Assembly (NCBI GenBank): GCA_030693515.1
Contig: JAUYAK010000048.1
Coordinates: 60,590-124,589 of the forward strand
Source of the DNA: Opitutaceae bacterium
GTDB lineage: Bacteria > Verrucomicrobiota > Verrucomicrobiia > Opitutales > Opitutaceae
Direction: 5' to 3'
DNA: 64,000 nucleotides
Shown: positions 1 to 8,207 of the stretch, piece after piece
How positions within the stretch are numbered: position 1 is the stretch's first letter
How the letters are laid out: each line of letters starts with the position of its first letter
Program-made: the position numbers and the translations under genes
Notes under the pieces: model-generated
What the model was told of the DNA's origin: nothing
Database searches by the model: none
What the model saw: only the letters and a program-made list of their open reading frames with translations

Positions 1-920
1 ACGATCGAGCCGAAGCGATATTCACCGGGCGGCATGCCCAGCGCACGGTTCGCATCGGTGACGAGGCAAAGGCGCTCCGCTCCCTTAATGACGAAGGCGA
101 ATCGCAGCAGCTCCGGCGCGAGGTGCTGGCCGTCGGCGATGATCTCCGTGCTCATCTCGCCGTGCATCAGGACAAACTCCGCCATGCTGCCCCGCATGGG
201 CGGGCCAAAGCGCGCCCGCATCGACGGCACCGAACTCATCGCGCACCAGAAGTGGTCCACGTGCCGCATGCCCGCGCGATACGCCCGCGCCATCTCGTCC
301 CAACTCGCGTTGGAATGACCGCAAGTCGCGAGGCAGCCGTGCCGGGTCGCCGCACGGAAAAACGCCTCGGCTCCCGGCAGCTCCGCCGCACACGTCGCGA
401 CCTTGATGATCCCGCGCTTGAAATACCCGCGGTATTCGGTCGCCGTCGGATCCCGGCGGCCTGCCTTCGCGTGACAGCCGACTTTGCCCTCGGCGAAATA
501 AGGACCGTAGAAATGCACGCCGGGCACACGCGCGCCGTCCTCCACCGTCCACTCGCGCCGGACCACAGCGCACGCCTCCAGCATGGCCTCAAGCTGCGTC
601 GGCGAGCCGGTCGTGGTCGTCGGAAAAATCGAGGTGGTGCCGTGCCGGGCATGCGCCCGGTTCGCCGCGCGCACGGCCTCCGCGGTGCCATCCATGTAGT
701 CCGCGCCATCGCCGCCATGCACATGGATGTCCACGAATCCCGGCGAGAGATAACCGCCGCGCGCATCCACGATCTCGGCCTCGCGCGGGATGCGCACCTT
801 GCCGGCCCGGCCCACGACCACGATTTTCCCCTCGCGGCAAACGATCGTCGCGTCGGGCAGCAAGCGTTCGGGCAGTATCGCGGTGCCATTGCGGAAGACG
901 AGTGACGGCGCGGATTTCAT
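1..920 (-). CDS. nagA: NagA-like N-acetylglucosamine-6-phosphate deacetylase, C-terminus cut off by window edge
   Basis: The ATG lies at 918-920 and the frame stays open to the left edge, giving about 306 residues of a family that is usually 370-400. An amidohydrolase metal-site motif, GFVDIHVHGGDGADYMD, sits at about residues 61-77. It is followed by TTSIFPTTTTGSPTQL, a GHSNASWDE histidine region and a late TDANRALGMPPGEYRFGS segment carrying the presumed catalytic Asp. The family removes acetate from GlcNAc-6-phosphate in the cytoplasm to give glucosamine-6-phosphate. The THLFNAM-type motif is replaced by HFWCAMSS, so the enzyme may have shifted its specificity. It is the last gene of a same-strand cluster with a GH84 hexosaminidase and a PTS permease, which supports GlcNAc use. 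Confidence 0.85.
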   Translation of the reverse strand, partial: MKSAPSLVFRNGTAILPERLLPDATIVCREGKIVVVGRAGKVRIPREAEIVDARGGYLSPGFVDIHVHGGDGADYMDGTAEAVRAANRAHARHGTTSIFPTTTTGSPTQLEAMLEACAVVRREWTVEDGARVPGVHFYGPYFAEGKVGCHAKAGRRDPTATEYRGYFKRGIIKVATCAAELPGAEAFFRAATRHGCLATCGHSNASWDEMARAYRAGMRHVDHFWCAMSSVPSMRARFGPPMRGSMAEFVLMHGEMSTEIIADGQHLAPELLRFAFVIKGAERLCLVTDANRALGMPPGEYRFGSI

Positions 921-1033
921 GGCCCGAGCGTGGCTGCGCCGAAACGCAATCTGAAGCACAGAACAAGAGGCATGAAATCGGCCCCGGCCCAACCCGGCGG
1001 CGTCAGTTCGCAGGTGATCGGTGCGGCTGCGGA

Positions 1034-1095
1034 TGTGGGAGCGAGCTGGCTCGCGACTCCGTCCGCAAACCGTCGCGAGCCAGCTCGCTCCCACA
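1034..1095. repeat. REP-like inverted repeat
   Basis: Two perfect 24-nt arms (1034-1057 and 1072-1095) face each other across a 14-nt loop. The arms begin TGTGGGAGCGAGCTGGCTCG. This resembles the GTGGGAGCG-type REP palindromes known from Pseudomonas. It fills most of the 291-bp gap between the nagA start and the end of the upstream dehydrogenase gene. It could act as an mRNA 3' stabiliser or weak terminator, but it has no T-tract. Confidence 0.75.
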
Positions 1096-1211
1096 AATTC
1101 GGCAACCACGCCCACTGTCGGCGGGGTGCCCTCACCCCGCTTTTGATTCCTCACGCCGCCCGAACAGAACTCAAGCCGTGGCGCAGGCACGCAGCCTTCA
1201 AATCTCAAACC

Positions 1212-4200
1212 TCACTTCACCAGCTCCACCTGCTGCGTCGTCCGCAGATAAGCGATCAGGTCGCGGGTCTCGTCGCTCGTGAGTGTTTGCAACAGGCCCT
1301 CGGGCATCATCGAGACGGGCGAGACCTCGCGCGACACGATCTCGGATTTGGCGACGATCGTGTCCTGGCCGATCATGCGGAGCGTGACTTGCCGGTCGTC
1401 CTCGGCGGCGAGGTTGCCGGCGAGCGTGCGGCCATCGCGCGTCGCGAGCGTCACGAGCTGGTAGCCGTCCTGGATCACTTCGCTGGGGTTGAGGATCTCG
1501 TTGAGGATGTAGTCGAGGTTGGCGCGGTTGGAGCCGGTGATGTCGGGGCCGATCTTGCCGCCTTCGCCGTAGAGCTGATGGCACGGCGCGCAGGTGCGGG
1601 CATAGACCGCTCGGCCGGCGGGGAGATTGGCGCGGGCGAGATTCTCCGGGGTGAGGAGCTGCTGCAGCTTGATCAACTCCTGCCGCTTGACCTCGGGCGG
1701 CGGTGTGGAGGGGCCCCAGAAATCCGCGAAAGCCGTGCCGATCACGCGCCGGAGCTGGCGCGCAGCGAAGGCCGTGACATCGCGCCGCGGCACCGCGCCG
1801 TCGCGCAGCGCGTCCAGTAGTTTCTGCGCGGTGGCGGGTCGTGCCGCCAGCGTGAGGATGGCGTCGGCCTTCTCGACGGCGGTGAGCGCCGGGTAGCGGC
1901 GCAGCAACTCGGGCGCGATGCGGGCGTCGTCGTAACTCGCCAGCGCGGTGATGGCGTCGCGGCGCAGGGCGGGCTCGTCCAGCAGCGCCAGCACGGTCGG
2001 CAGGGCCGCGCGATGAGCGTCGCGCGCGAAGCCTTGCAGAATCTCGCGTCGGCGCACGACGGGCGTGGCGATGTCGCGCAGGCTGGCGAGCTGCGCGGCG
2101 GCGGCGCGCGCATCGCCGTAGAGCCGGCTGATCTCGGTGGCGAGGTCGCGGGTGGCCCGGTCGGCATCGGCGGCGAGCGCCTTCGCGGCGCCGGCCCAGT
2201 TGGCCGGGGCGGCGGCTTCGCTGCGGCCGAAGGCCTTGAGGCCGTCGCGCAGGCCCTCGAGCAGCGCCCGGCGCGCACTGGGCGCGGCACCACCGAGCGC
2301 GGCGATCACGACGGCGGCTTGCTTCTCCGCGGTGGCGCGGCGCGCCACAAACTGGGTGAGCTGCGGAATCGCACCCTGCGCGACGAGCGTGAGCGCGCGC
2401 GCCGGATCGGCGGGCACGAGCGGCTCGACGCCAAACCAGATCATTTTCGGGAGGTTGTGATCGCCCGCGTCCTCCGCGTGCGTCGCGAGCCCGGCCGCGA
2501 TGGGCCAGCGCTCAGCGAGCGGCACGCGCTGGAGCGCGGAGGCGAGGTAGAGCCGCACGACGGGAGACGGGTCGCTCTGCGCGAGCGCGGCGAACTTCGC
2601 GAGCGCCGCGGCACCGGGCGCGTGATCCTCGCCAAGGAGTTGGATCGTCCACGCGCGCACGTGCGGCGCGGCGTGATCGAGCAGCGTGAGCAGGCGCTCG
2701 ACGGGGAGATTGTTCGTCACGTGCAGCGCCCAGAGCGCACGGAGCTTGGTCGGCACGGCCTCGGTCTTCGTAAACAGATCCCACAGCGCCGGTGCGACCG
2801 CGGCATCGAGTTTGCCCGCGGCGGCGCGCTGCTGGAGGAGCAGGCGCGCGCGGCGCACATACCAGTCGTTGCGGTGCGTCTGCAAGGCGACGAGTTCGAG
2901 GTCGCTCTTCGTTGCGAGATCGAGGCCGGATTTGCCGGCGAGGCCCTTCGGGGCGACGCGGAAGATGCGGCCGGTTTCCTTGTGGTTCACCGTGATGCCG
3001 CAGATGTCGGCATCGTGCCAGTCGAGGATGTAGATCGCGCCATCGGGGCCGGTCTCGAGCGCGAAGCCCACCCACTGGGGATCGTTGGCGAGCACGAGGT
3101 CGTCGCCGTGGCGGCCGATGAAGCCGGAGCCGCTGGGCTCGAGCACATCGTTGAGCAGCGCGTGCTCGTGGATGTTGGCCATGAAAATCTGCCCGCGCAG
3201 CGCGGCGGGAAACTCATCCGCGAGATACACGCGCGCCCCGCCGTGCGCGGAGCGGTGCCGGTGATCGGCGATGGTGCGGATGTCGGCATAGACGTGCGGA
3301 TTGATGTGCTTGCCGCCCTGCCGGTGGTAGATGCCCCCGGGAATCACGTGCCAGAGGTGCGGGATGACGCAGGCCGTGATGAACATTTGCCCGTGGTCGT
3401 CGAAATCGAGGCCCCACGGATTGCTGAAGCCGTGCGCGACGATCTCGAAGCGGTCCTTGGTCGGGTGGTAGCGCCACACGCCGCCGTCGATGTATTGCGG
3501 ATCCTTGATCGCGAGGTCGGTGGGGAACGCGTCGCCTTTTTTGAAGAGGCGGCCGCCATCGGCGGGTTTGCCCACGGTGGACGGCGTCGCGTAGCCTTGG
3601 CAGCCGTAGAGCCAACCGTCGGGGCCCCACGCGAGGCTGTTGAGCGTCTCGTGCCGGTCGCGGATGCCCCAGCCGGTGAGCAGCACCTTGATGTCGGCAT
3701 CGGCGCGATCGTCGTGATCGCGGTCGGGCACGAAGAGGAGATTCGGCGGCGCGCCGAGGTAGAGGCCGTCGAACCCGACCGCGATGGCGGCGGGAAACGG
3801 AATGCCCTCGAGAAAGACCTTCCGCGTGTCGAAGCGCCCGTCGCCGTCCGTGTCCTCCAGGATCGTGATGCGGCTGTCGCCAAACTTCGAGAAGCCCGTC
3901 GTGCGCGTCTCGTAGTCGCGATTCTCCGCGATCCAGAGGCGGCCGCGGTCGTCCCAGCAAAACGCCATCGGCTGCACGATCATCGGCTCCTCCGCCGCGA
4001 GCTTCACCTCGAAGCCGGGCGCGACGGTCATCTTCGCCACGGCCTGCGCGCCGGTGAGGAACTGCGCGCGCTTGCTCTCGGCGCGCGCGAGTTGCCACAC
4101 GACGCTGTCGCCGCCCTGCCCGCTGAAGCGCGACCACTCCGCCATGAGCGCGACGTCGTTGAGCGCACCCGTGTGGGCGACCAAGCGGTGGCGAAAGGAA

Positions 4201-4994
4201 ACCGCGCCACCGGCGGGGATCGTCCACGCGCCGGCGTGCGAGGGGTTGGGCCCGACGCCGAGCTGATCGTCCACGCGCCAGGCGAGCGGATAGCCGCGGT
4301 TCGAAGGATGATCGAAGATCGCGAGGTGCGCCTGGTCAGCGCGGCCGTCGAGCTTGAGGCCGACATCAAGCCACACGGCGCGCTGATCGTTGGCGCGCTC
4401 GTTGCGCTGGCGGTTGCTATTGATCGCGGCGCCCTCCATCCCGGCGCGCCACGGCATCCGCACAAAAAGTCCGCCGTAGCCGTATTGCTCGACGTTGACC
4501 TCGACGAGCCCGTGCCCCGTCCACTCGAAATCGATCACGAACTGCGCGCCCGTGTCGCGCATCGTCCAGGTCTGCACGTCGCGCAGCATCGGCCGGCCTG
4601 TGGCGTCGAGCAGATGATACTCCGTCGCCCATTTCACTTCCTCGCCGGTGGCGATGAGGACGCGCGTGGCGAGGCGCCGCCAGTGGTCGGCGCCCGGGTT
4701 GTGGAAATAATCACGGCCGTTGGCGCGCGTAAGCCCCCAAAAGATCCCGGTCTGGTGCGGGTGATGCGCGGGCTTGGTCTCGGTGAGGTTCGTTTTCCCG
4801 TCGGGGGCCACGAGCGGATGCAGATGCGGCCGGGCATCGGGCGCGGCGTTCTGCACGAGCACGGGGTTCGTGCCGCCGGCGCGGAAGATCGAGATCGTCC
4901 CGGCCGCCGCATCCTCGCGGACGGTGAGCGGCGCGGCGCAGGCGAGCGAGACAAGCGAGGCGCCAAGGAACAGACGGAACGGGGAGAGCATCAT
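1212..4994 (-). CDS. DUF6807 (PmoA-like) domain fused to PVC-type dehydrogenase with HEAT repeats and C-terminal cytochrome c domain
   Basis: About 1260 residues. I chose the ATG at 4992-4994 because it is directly followed by a signal peptide (MMLSPFRLFLGASLVSLACA). Residues of about 20-290 match the DUF6807 family, with the HHPHQTGIFWGL and YFHNPGADHW motifs. Next comes a PVC-type beta-propeller dehydrogenase region (GFEVKLAAEEPMIVQPMAF; DTDGDGRFDTRKVF), then alpha-helical HEAT-like repeats. A cytochrome c domain near the C-terminus has one CxxCH haem site (CAPCHQLYGEGGKIGPDITG). Such proteins are periplasmic in Planctomycetes and Verrucomicrobia and are thought to oxidise sugars or other organics, but the substrate is not known. 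The position between a PTS permease and nagA suggests amino sugars. The electron acceptor cannot be told from the sequence. Confidence 0.8.
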   Translation of the reverse strand: MMLSPFRLFLGASLVSLACAAPLTVREDAAAGTISIFRAGGTNPVLVQNAAPDARPHLHPLVAPDGKTNLTETKPAHHPHQTGIFWGLTRANGRDYFHNPGADHWRRLATRVLIATGEEVKWATEYHLLDATGRPMLRDVQTWTMRDTGAQFVIDFEWTGHGLVEVNVEQYGYGGLFVRMPWRAGMEGAAINSNRQRNERANDQRAVWLDVGLKLDGRADQAHLAIFDHPSNRGYPLAWRVDDQLGVGPNPSHAGAWTIPAGGAVSFRHRLVAHTGALNDVALMAEWSRFSGQGGDSVVWQLARAESKRAQFLTGAQAVAKMTVAPGFEVKLAAEEPMIVQPMAFCWDDRGRLWIAENRDYETRTTGFSKFGDSRITILEDTDGDGRFDTRKVFLEGIPFPAAIAVGFDGLYLGAPPNLLFVPDRDHDDRADADIKVLLTGWGIRDRHETLNSLAWGPDGWLYGCQGYATPSTVGKPADGGRLFKKGDAFPTDLAIKDPQYIDGGVWRYHPTKDRFEIVAHGFSNPWGLDFDDHGQMFITACVIPHLWHVIPGGIYHRQGGKHINPHVYADIRTIADHRHRSAHGGARVYLADEFPAALRGQIFMANIHEHALLNDVLEPSGSGFIGRHGDDLVLANDPQWVGFALETGPDGAIYILDWHDADICGITVNHKETGRIFRVAPKGLAGKSGLDLATKSDLELVALQTHRNDWYVRRARLLLQQRAAAGKLDAAVAPALWDLFTKTEAVPTKLRALWALHVTNNLPVERLLTLLDHAAPHVRAWTIQLLGEDHAPGAAALAKFAALAQSDPSPVVRLYLASALQRVPLAERWPIAAGLATHAEDAGDHNLPKMIWFGVEPLVPADPARALTLVAQGAIPQLTQFVARRATAEKQAAVVIAALGGAAPSARRALLEGLRDGLKAFGRSEAAAPANWAGAAKALAADADRATRDLATEISRLYGDARAAAAQLASLRDIATPVVRRREILQGFARDAHRAALPTVLALLDEPALRRDAITALASYDDARIAPELLRRYPALTAVEKADAILTLAARPATAQKLLDALRDGAVPRRDVTAFAARQLRRVIGTAFADFWGPSTPPPEVKRQELIKLQQLLTPENLARANLPAGRAVYARTCAPCHQLYGEGGKIGPDITGSNRANLDYILNEILNPSEVIQDGYQLVTLATRDGRTLAGNLAAEDDRQVTLRMIGQDTIVAKSEIVSREVSPVSMMPEGLLQTLTSDETRDLIAYLRTTQQVELVK

Positions 4995-5037
4995 GGGGCG
5001 AAAGAGCGTTATCACGGTGGGCTTTTCGCCGCGCACT

Positions 5038-6267
5038 TCAACCCCGGGCCTTCAGCCGTTGCCGCTCGGCCGCGCGGGCGAAGGGCCAGTAAACTCCCAT
5101 CGCCAGCACGATCGAGACCGCGCCCCACACGGCCGCGCGCCAGTCGCCGCCCGTCACGAGGTAGTGGCCGATGATCGGCGGCGTCGTCCACGGCACGTTC
5201 ACGATCGGTTTCTGGATGAGGCCCCACGCCATCAGCGCATACGTGCTCCCGGTGAGCAGCAGCGCGCTGAGCACGTAGGGCACCATCAAGATTGGGTTCA
5301 GCACGATCGGGAAGCCGAAGAAGATCGGCTCGTTGATCTGAAAAACCTGCGCCGGCAGCGACACCCGGCTGACCTGGCGGAAGCCCGGGTCGCGCGAATT
5401 GAGCATGAGCAGCGCGAGGGCGAGCGTCGCCCCGGTGCCGCCCACGTTCACGAATGTGCTGAAGAACCCGTTGGCCGTTGCAAACGGCGGCGGCTCGCCG
5501 CGCGCCATCGCCTCGACGTTGCCCGCGAGAAATTGGAGGAAGATCGGCGCAACGACGGCATCGAGGGCGTTGTCGCCGTTCACCCCCACCGACCACAGCA
5601 GCGTGACCAGGAGGGCATAGACGAGGATGCCCGGCAGGGTGTTGAGCGCGAACACCAGCGGTTGAAACGCGGCCTGCACAAAATGATCGAGATCGAAGCC
5701 CAGCCCGAAGCGCAGGCCCCAGAACGCCACCGCGAGAAAGCAGAACGGCACCAGCGAGAGAAACGACTCCTGCACGATGGGCGGCACGCTCGCGGGCAGG
5801 CGGATGACGAGATTGCGGTCCTGGAAAACTTTCCGCACCCGCACGGTCACGAGGGCGACGAGGATCGCGGTAAAGAGCCCCTTGGAGCCGAGCCGGTCGA
5901 GGGCGAGCGACTGATCCTTCGGCTCAATGGCGAGCAGCAGGAAAATCGCCGCCGCCATCACCGCGCTCGCGAGCGCCTCCTGCCCCAGCCGCTTCCCGAG
6001 ATTGTAGCCAATCGTGAGACACGCGAAGAGTCCGAGCAGCCCGAACGTCGCCGTCACCGGCACCTGCAGCAACGGCAGCCAGGCCGCGATCCGCTGCTCC
6101 CAGCCGGGCACGGGGAGAAACGCCACGATCATGAACAGCCCGCCGACAATCGTGAGCGGCACGATCGCCACCAATCCGGCGCGAATCGCGGAGAGGTAGG
6201 TGTTGTCACCGAAAGCGGTGAGCGCCGCGGCGGTGCGCGCGCCGAACGAGGGACGGGCGGGGTTCAT
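5038..6267 (-). CDS. PTS transporter subunit IIC, lactose/cellobiose (CelB) type
   Basis: 409 residues, the normal length for a lactose/cellobiose-type IIC permease, with about ten hydrophobic segments. Recognisable family stretches include TYLSAIRAGLVAIVPLTIVG near the N-terminus, LLWSVGVNGDNALDAVVAPI in the middle and the sugar-site region QINEPIFFGFPIVLNPILMV. The protein sits in the inner membrane. IIC alone cannot phosphorylate; it needs EIIA, EIIB, HPr and EI, and none of these is in the window. Its start overlaps the stop of the GNAT gene by 4 nt (ATGA), so the two are translationally coupled. With GH84 and NagA as neighbours, GlcNAc or chitobiose is the likely cargo (inference). Stand-alone IIC proteins acting as facilitators are an alternative. 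Confidence 0.85.
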   Translation of the reverse strand: MNPARPSFGARTAAALTAFGDNTYLSAIRAGLVAIVPLTIVGGLFMIVAFLPVPGWEQRIAAWLPLLQVPVTATFGLLGLFACLTIGYNLGKRLGQEALASAVMAAAIFLLLAIEPKDQSLALDRLGSKGLFTAILVALVTVRVRKVFQDRNLVIRLPASVPPIVQESFLSLVPFCFLAVAFWGLRFGLGFDLDHFVQAAFQPLVFALNTLPGILVYALLVTLLWSVGVNGDNALDAVVAPIFLQFLAGNVEAMARGEPPPFATANGFFSTFVNVGGTGATLALALLMLNSRDPGFRQVSRVSLPAQVFQINEPIFFGFPIVLNPILMVPYVLSALLLTGSTYALMAWGLIQKPIVNVPWTTPPIIGHYLVTGGDWRAAVWGAVSIVLAMGVYWPFARAAERQRLKARG

Positions 6268-6893
6268 GCGTTGAGTGATTTTCCGAGATAGAGGCAGCCG
6301 TCATCCGCCGGCCCGGTGCGTGCCAGCTCACGGAATCCGAGATGCCGATAGAAAGCCTGCGCGCGGAGATTCCGCGTGCCCACGCCGAGATGCGCGCCGG
6401 GCGAGCCGCGGCGGCGGAGCTTCACCATCACACCCTCCATCATGCGCCGGCCGAAACCCCGGCCCTGCGCGCGCGGCAGCAGATCAATGTGCAGGTGGGA
6501 CGGATAATCCGTATACGGCTCCGGGCAGAAATAATCCGGGTGATGATAGAGATTATGGATGCGCTGCACCGCATCCCACTGCGCCGGATCGCCGTGCGGC
6601 GCGGGAAACTGCGCGCCGAGGCGCGGCCGCCAATCGGCCTCGTAGCGCGCAAAGAACGCCCGCGAATCCAGCGCGCCGAGGGCATAGCCGCACACGCCCG
6701 CCTCGTCTTCCAGGATCAGGCCGAGCTCGGGCGCAAACGCCAGATACGGCCCCGTGAAGATCCGCCCGAGCGCGCCGGGGTCGGCGCGGTAGAGCGCCTC
6801 GCCATCGGCGCCGTTGTCGCCAGTCTTCAGGCACACGTGGCTGGCGCCGGCTTCGTCGCCCGCCCGCACATCGCGAATCGTGAAGTCGCTCAT
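6264..6893 (-). CDS. GNAT family N-acetyltransferase
   Basis: 209 residues. The start at 6891-6893 overlaps the end of the GH84 gene by 4 nt. A GNAT fold is shown by the N-terminal TIRDVRAGDEAGASHVCLKT strand-helix and by the acetyl-CoA loop LPRAQGRGFGRRMMEG (Q/RxxGxG/A type). A closing NLRAQAFYRHLGFRELA segment is typical of the last part of the domain. Internal motifs such as YHHPDYFCPEPYTDYPSHLH resemble GNATs often found next to GH84 and bacterial hexosaminidase genes. The acceptor is unknown. Given the operon, an amino sugar or a cell-wall derivative is possible but unproven. Confidence 0.85.
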   Translation of the reverse strand: MSDFTIRDVRAGDEAGASHVCLKTGDNGADGEALYRADPGALGRIFTGPYLAFAPELGLILEDEAGVCGYALGALDSRAFFARYEADWRPRLGAQFPAPHGDPAQWDAVQRIHNLYHHPDYFCPEPYTDYPSHLHIDLLPRAQGRGFGRRMMEGVMVKLRRRGSPGAHLGVGTRNLRAQAFYRHLGFRELARTGPADDGCLYLGKSLNA

Positions 6894-8200
6894 GGCGGGG
6901 CCAGTGTGCCATCTGCCTGCGGCACGAGCAGGCGCTGCAACCGCGCCACCGCGCCGCCGCGGTAGGTGCCGGGCAGGTGGAAATCCGACGCCACGCTGCG
7001 CCCCGGCGCCGCGAGGTAGCGGTCGAACAGATCGAGTTCCTCGCGCAATTCCCACGCGCGGCGATGCAGGGCCGCGAAGAGCGCGCGGTCGCGCAGGTCC
7101 ACGAGTCGCCCGCAAAAATCCCGCAGCCGCGCGACCTCGGCGCGCACCGTCTCGGCCGGCTTGGCGTGCAGCGCCGTGCGCACCCGCTGGAAAAGAGCCT
7201 CCGCCTCCGCGCCCTCCTCGTGCGGCAGATAGTGGCAGTCGCAGAAGCGGACGAAGTCCTCCCACGCGAGGGGCGCGCCCACCGTCGCAAAGTGCGGCCA
7301 CCATGCCCGCAGCGCCGCAAGGTAGGCCGCGCGGGGTTCCCAGGCCGCGCCGGCCGGCGCGCGCACAAACTCCGCGAGCGTGCGCAGGGGCACAAAGTTC
7401 AGCGGCAGCTCGCTGTTCGGATTGGCGAGCACGCCGCCGATCTCGGCGCGCAGTTCCGGCGGCCGGCCGGCATAGGGACCGCAGAAAAAGCGCCGGCCGT
7501 CGTAGTCATTTGCGTGCAGGTTGTCCCAGAGGATCGGCTTGCGGCGCAGGGTCGCGGCGACCTCGCGCACGTGCGTGACCGTGATTTCACGCGAGATAAT
7601 CTCGGGGCCGGTCCAGAGCACATCGATGCCGGGATCGAGGTCGCGGCCGAGGGTGGCGAGATAATCGGCGCCGCCGAGGCCCCGCTCCGCCATGCGTCCG
7701 CAATAGGGCGCGGGGCAAAACAGAAAACGTGCCGTCGGCGCGTGCGCGCGCTGGACGCGGAAGATCGTGTTGGCCACGTGAGTTTGCGCCGCGGCGAGCG
7801 AGCCGAAGCGCGCGAGGCCCGCGGCGTCCGGCCGCTCGGGCACATCGTCGAAAAGCAGCGCGCCATCCTGCGCCCCGAGCGCGCGCAGCTGCGCGAAGCG
7901 CCGCTCCAGCGCCGCGATCTCCGTGGGATCGTCGTAGCGCAGGTCGAGGCCCGGGCCGATCGCGGGGATAAAGCGCACGCCTTGCACGGCGCACGCGCGG
8001 ATGAGCCGACGAAGCGGCTCCGCCTCCTCGGCCGTATGGCATTCGCGCCAGATCGCGCGGTGCTTCAGGTCGTCCTTCGGGGCGTGGAGGTAGGTATTCA
8101 GCCCGCCGGCGTGCATCCAGCCGAGCAGTTGCCCGCGCTCCGCTGCCGTCCACGGCGGCCCGTAGAATCCCTCGATGACGCCGGAGAGGAAACCGCTCAT
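6890..8200 (-). CDS. GH84 beta-N-acetylglucosaminidase (O-GlcNAcase-like)
   Basis: 436 residues from the ATG at 8198-8200. The N-terminus carries the GH84 signature GVIEGFYGPPWT at residues 8-19. The family's paired catalytic aspartates appear as LLFDDVPE (Asp118 and Asp119). Further conserved stretches are FLFCPAPYCG, DVLWTGPEIISREIT and KPILWDNLHANDYDGR. GH84 enzymes cleave terminal beta-linked GlcNAc by substrate-assisted catalysis. No signal peptide is visible, so the enzyme probably works in the cytoplasm on imported GlcNAc-containing oligosaccharides or glycoconjugates. It is coupled by a 4-nt overlap to the GNAT gene and lies in a run of six minus-strand genes ending with nagA. Confidence 0.92.
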   Translation of the reverse strand: MSGFLSGVIEGFYGPPWTAAERGQLLGWMHAGGLNTYLHAPKDDLKHRAIWRECHTAEEAEPLRRLIRACAVQGVRFIPAIGPGLDLRYDDPTEIAALERRFAQLRALGAQDGALLFDDVPERPDAAGLARFGSLAAAQTHVANTIFRVQRAHAPTARFLFCPAPYCGRMAERGLGGADYLATLGRDLDPGIDVLWTGPEIISREITVTHVREVAATLRRKPILWDNLHANDYDGRRFFCGPYAGRPPELRAEIGGVLANPNSELPLNFVPLRTLAEFVRAPAGAAWEPRAAYLAALRAWWPHFATVGAPLAWEDFVRFCDCHYLPHEEGAEAEALFQRVRTALHAKPAETVRAEVARLRDFCGRLVDLRDRALFAALHRRAWELREELDLFDRYLAAPGRSVASDFHLPGTYRGGAVARLQRLLVPQADGTLAPP

Positions 8201-8207
8201 GCGCGCG

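Noticed and set aside
2013..5174. 1053-residue open frame on the plus strand opposite the DUF6807-cytochrome gene
   Set aside because: It is the antisense shadow of a well-supported gene. Its product is Arg/Glu-rich with no domain, as expected for GC-rich antisense frames.
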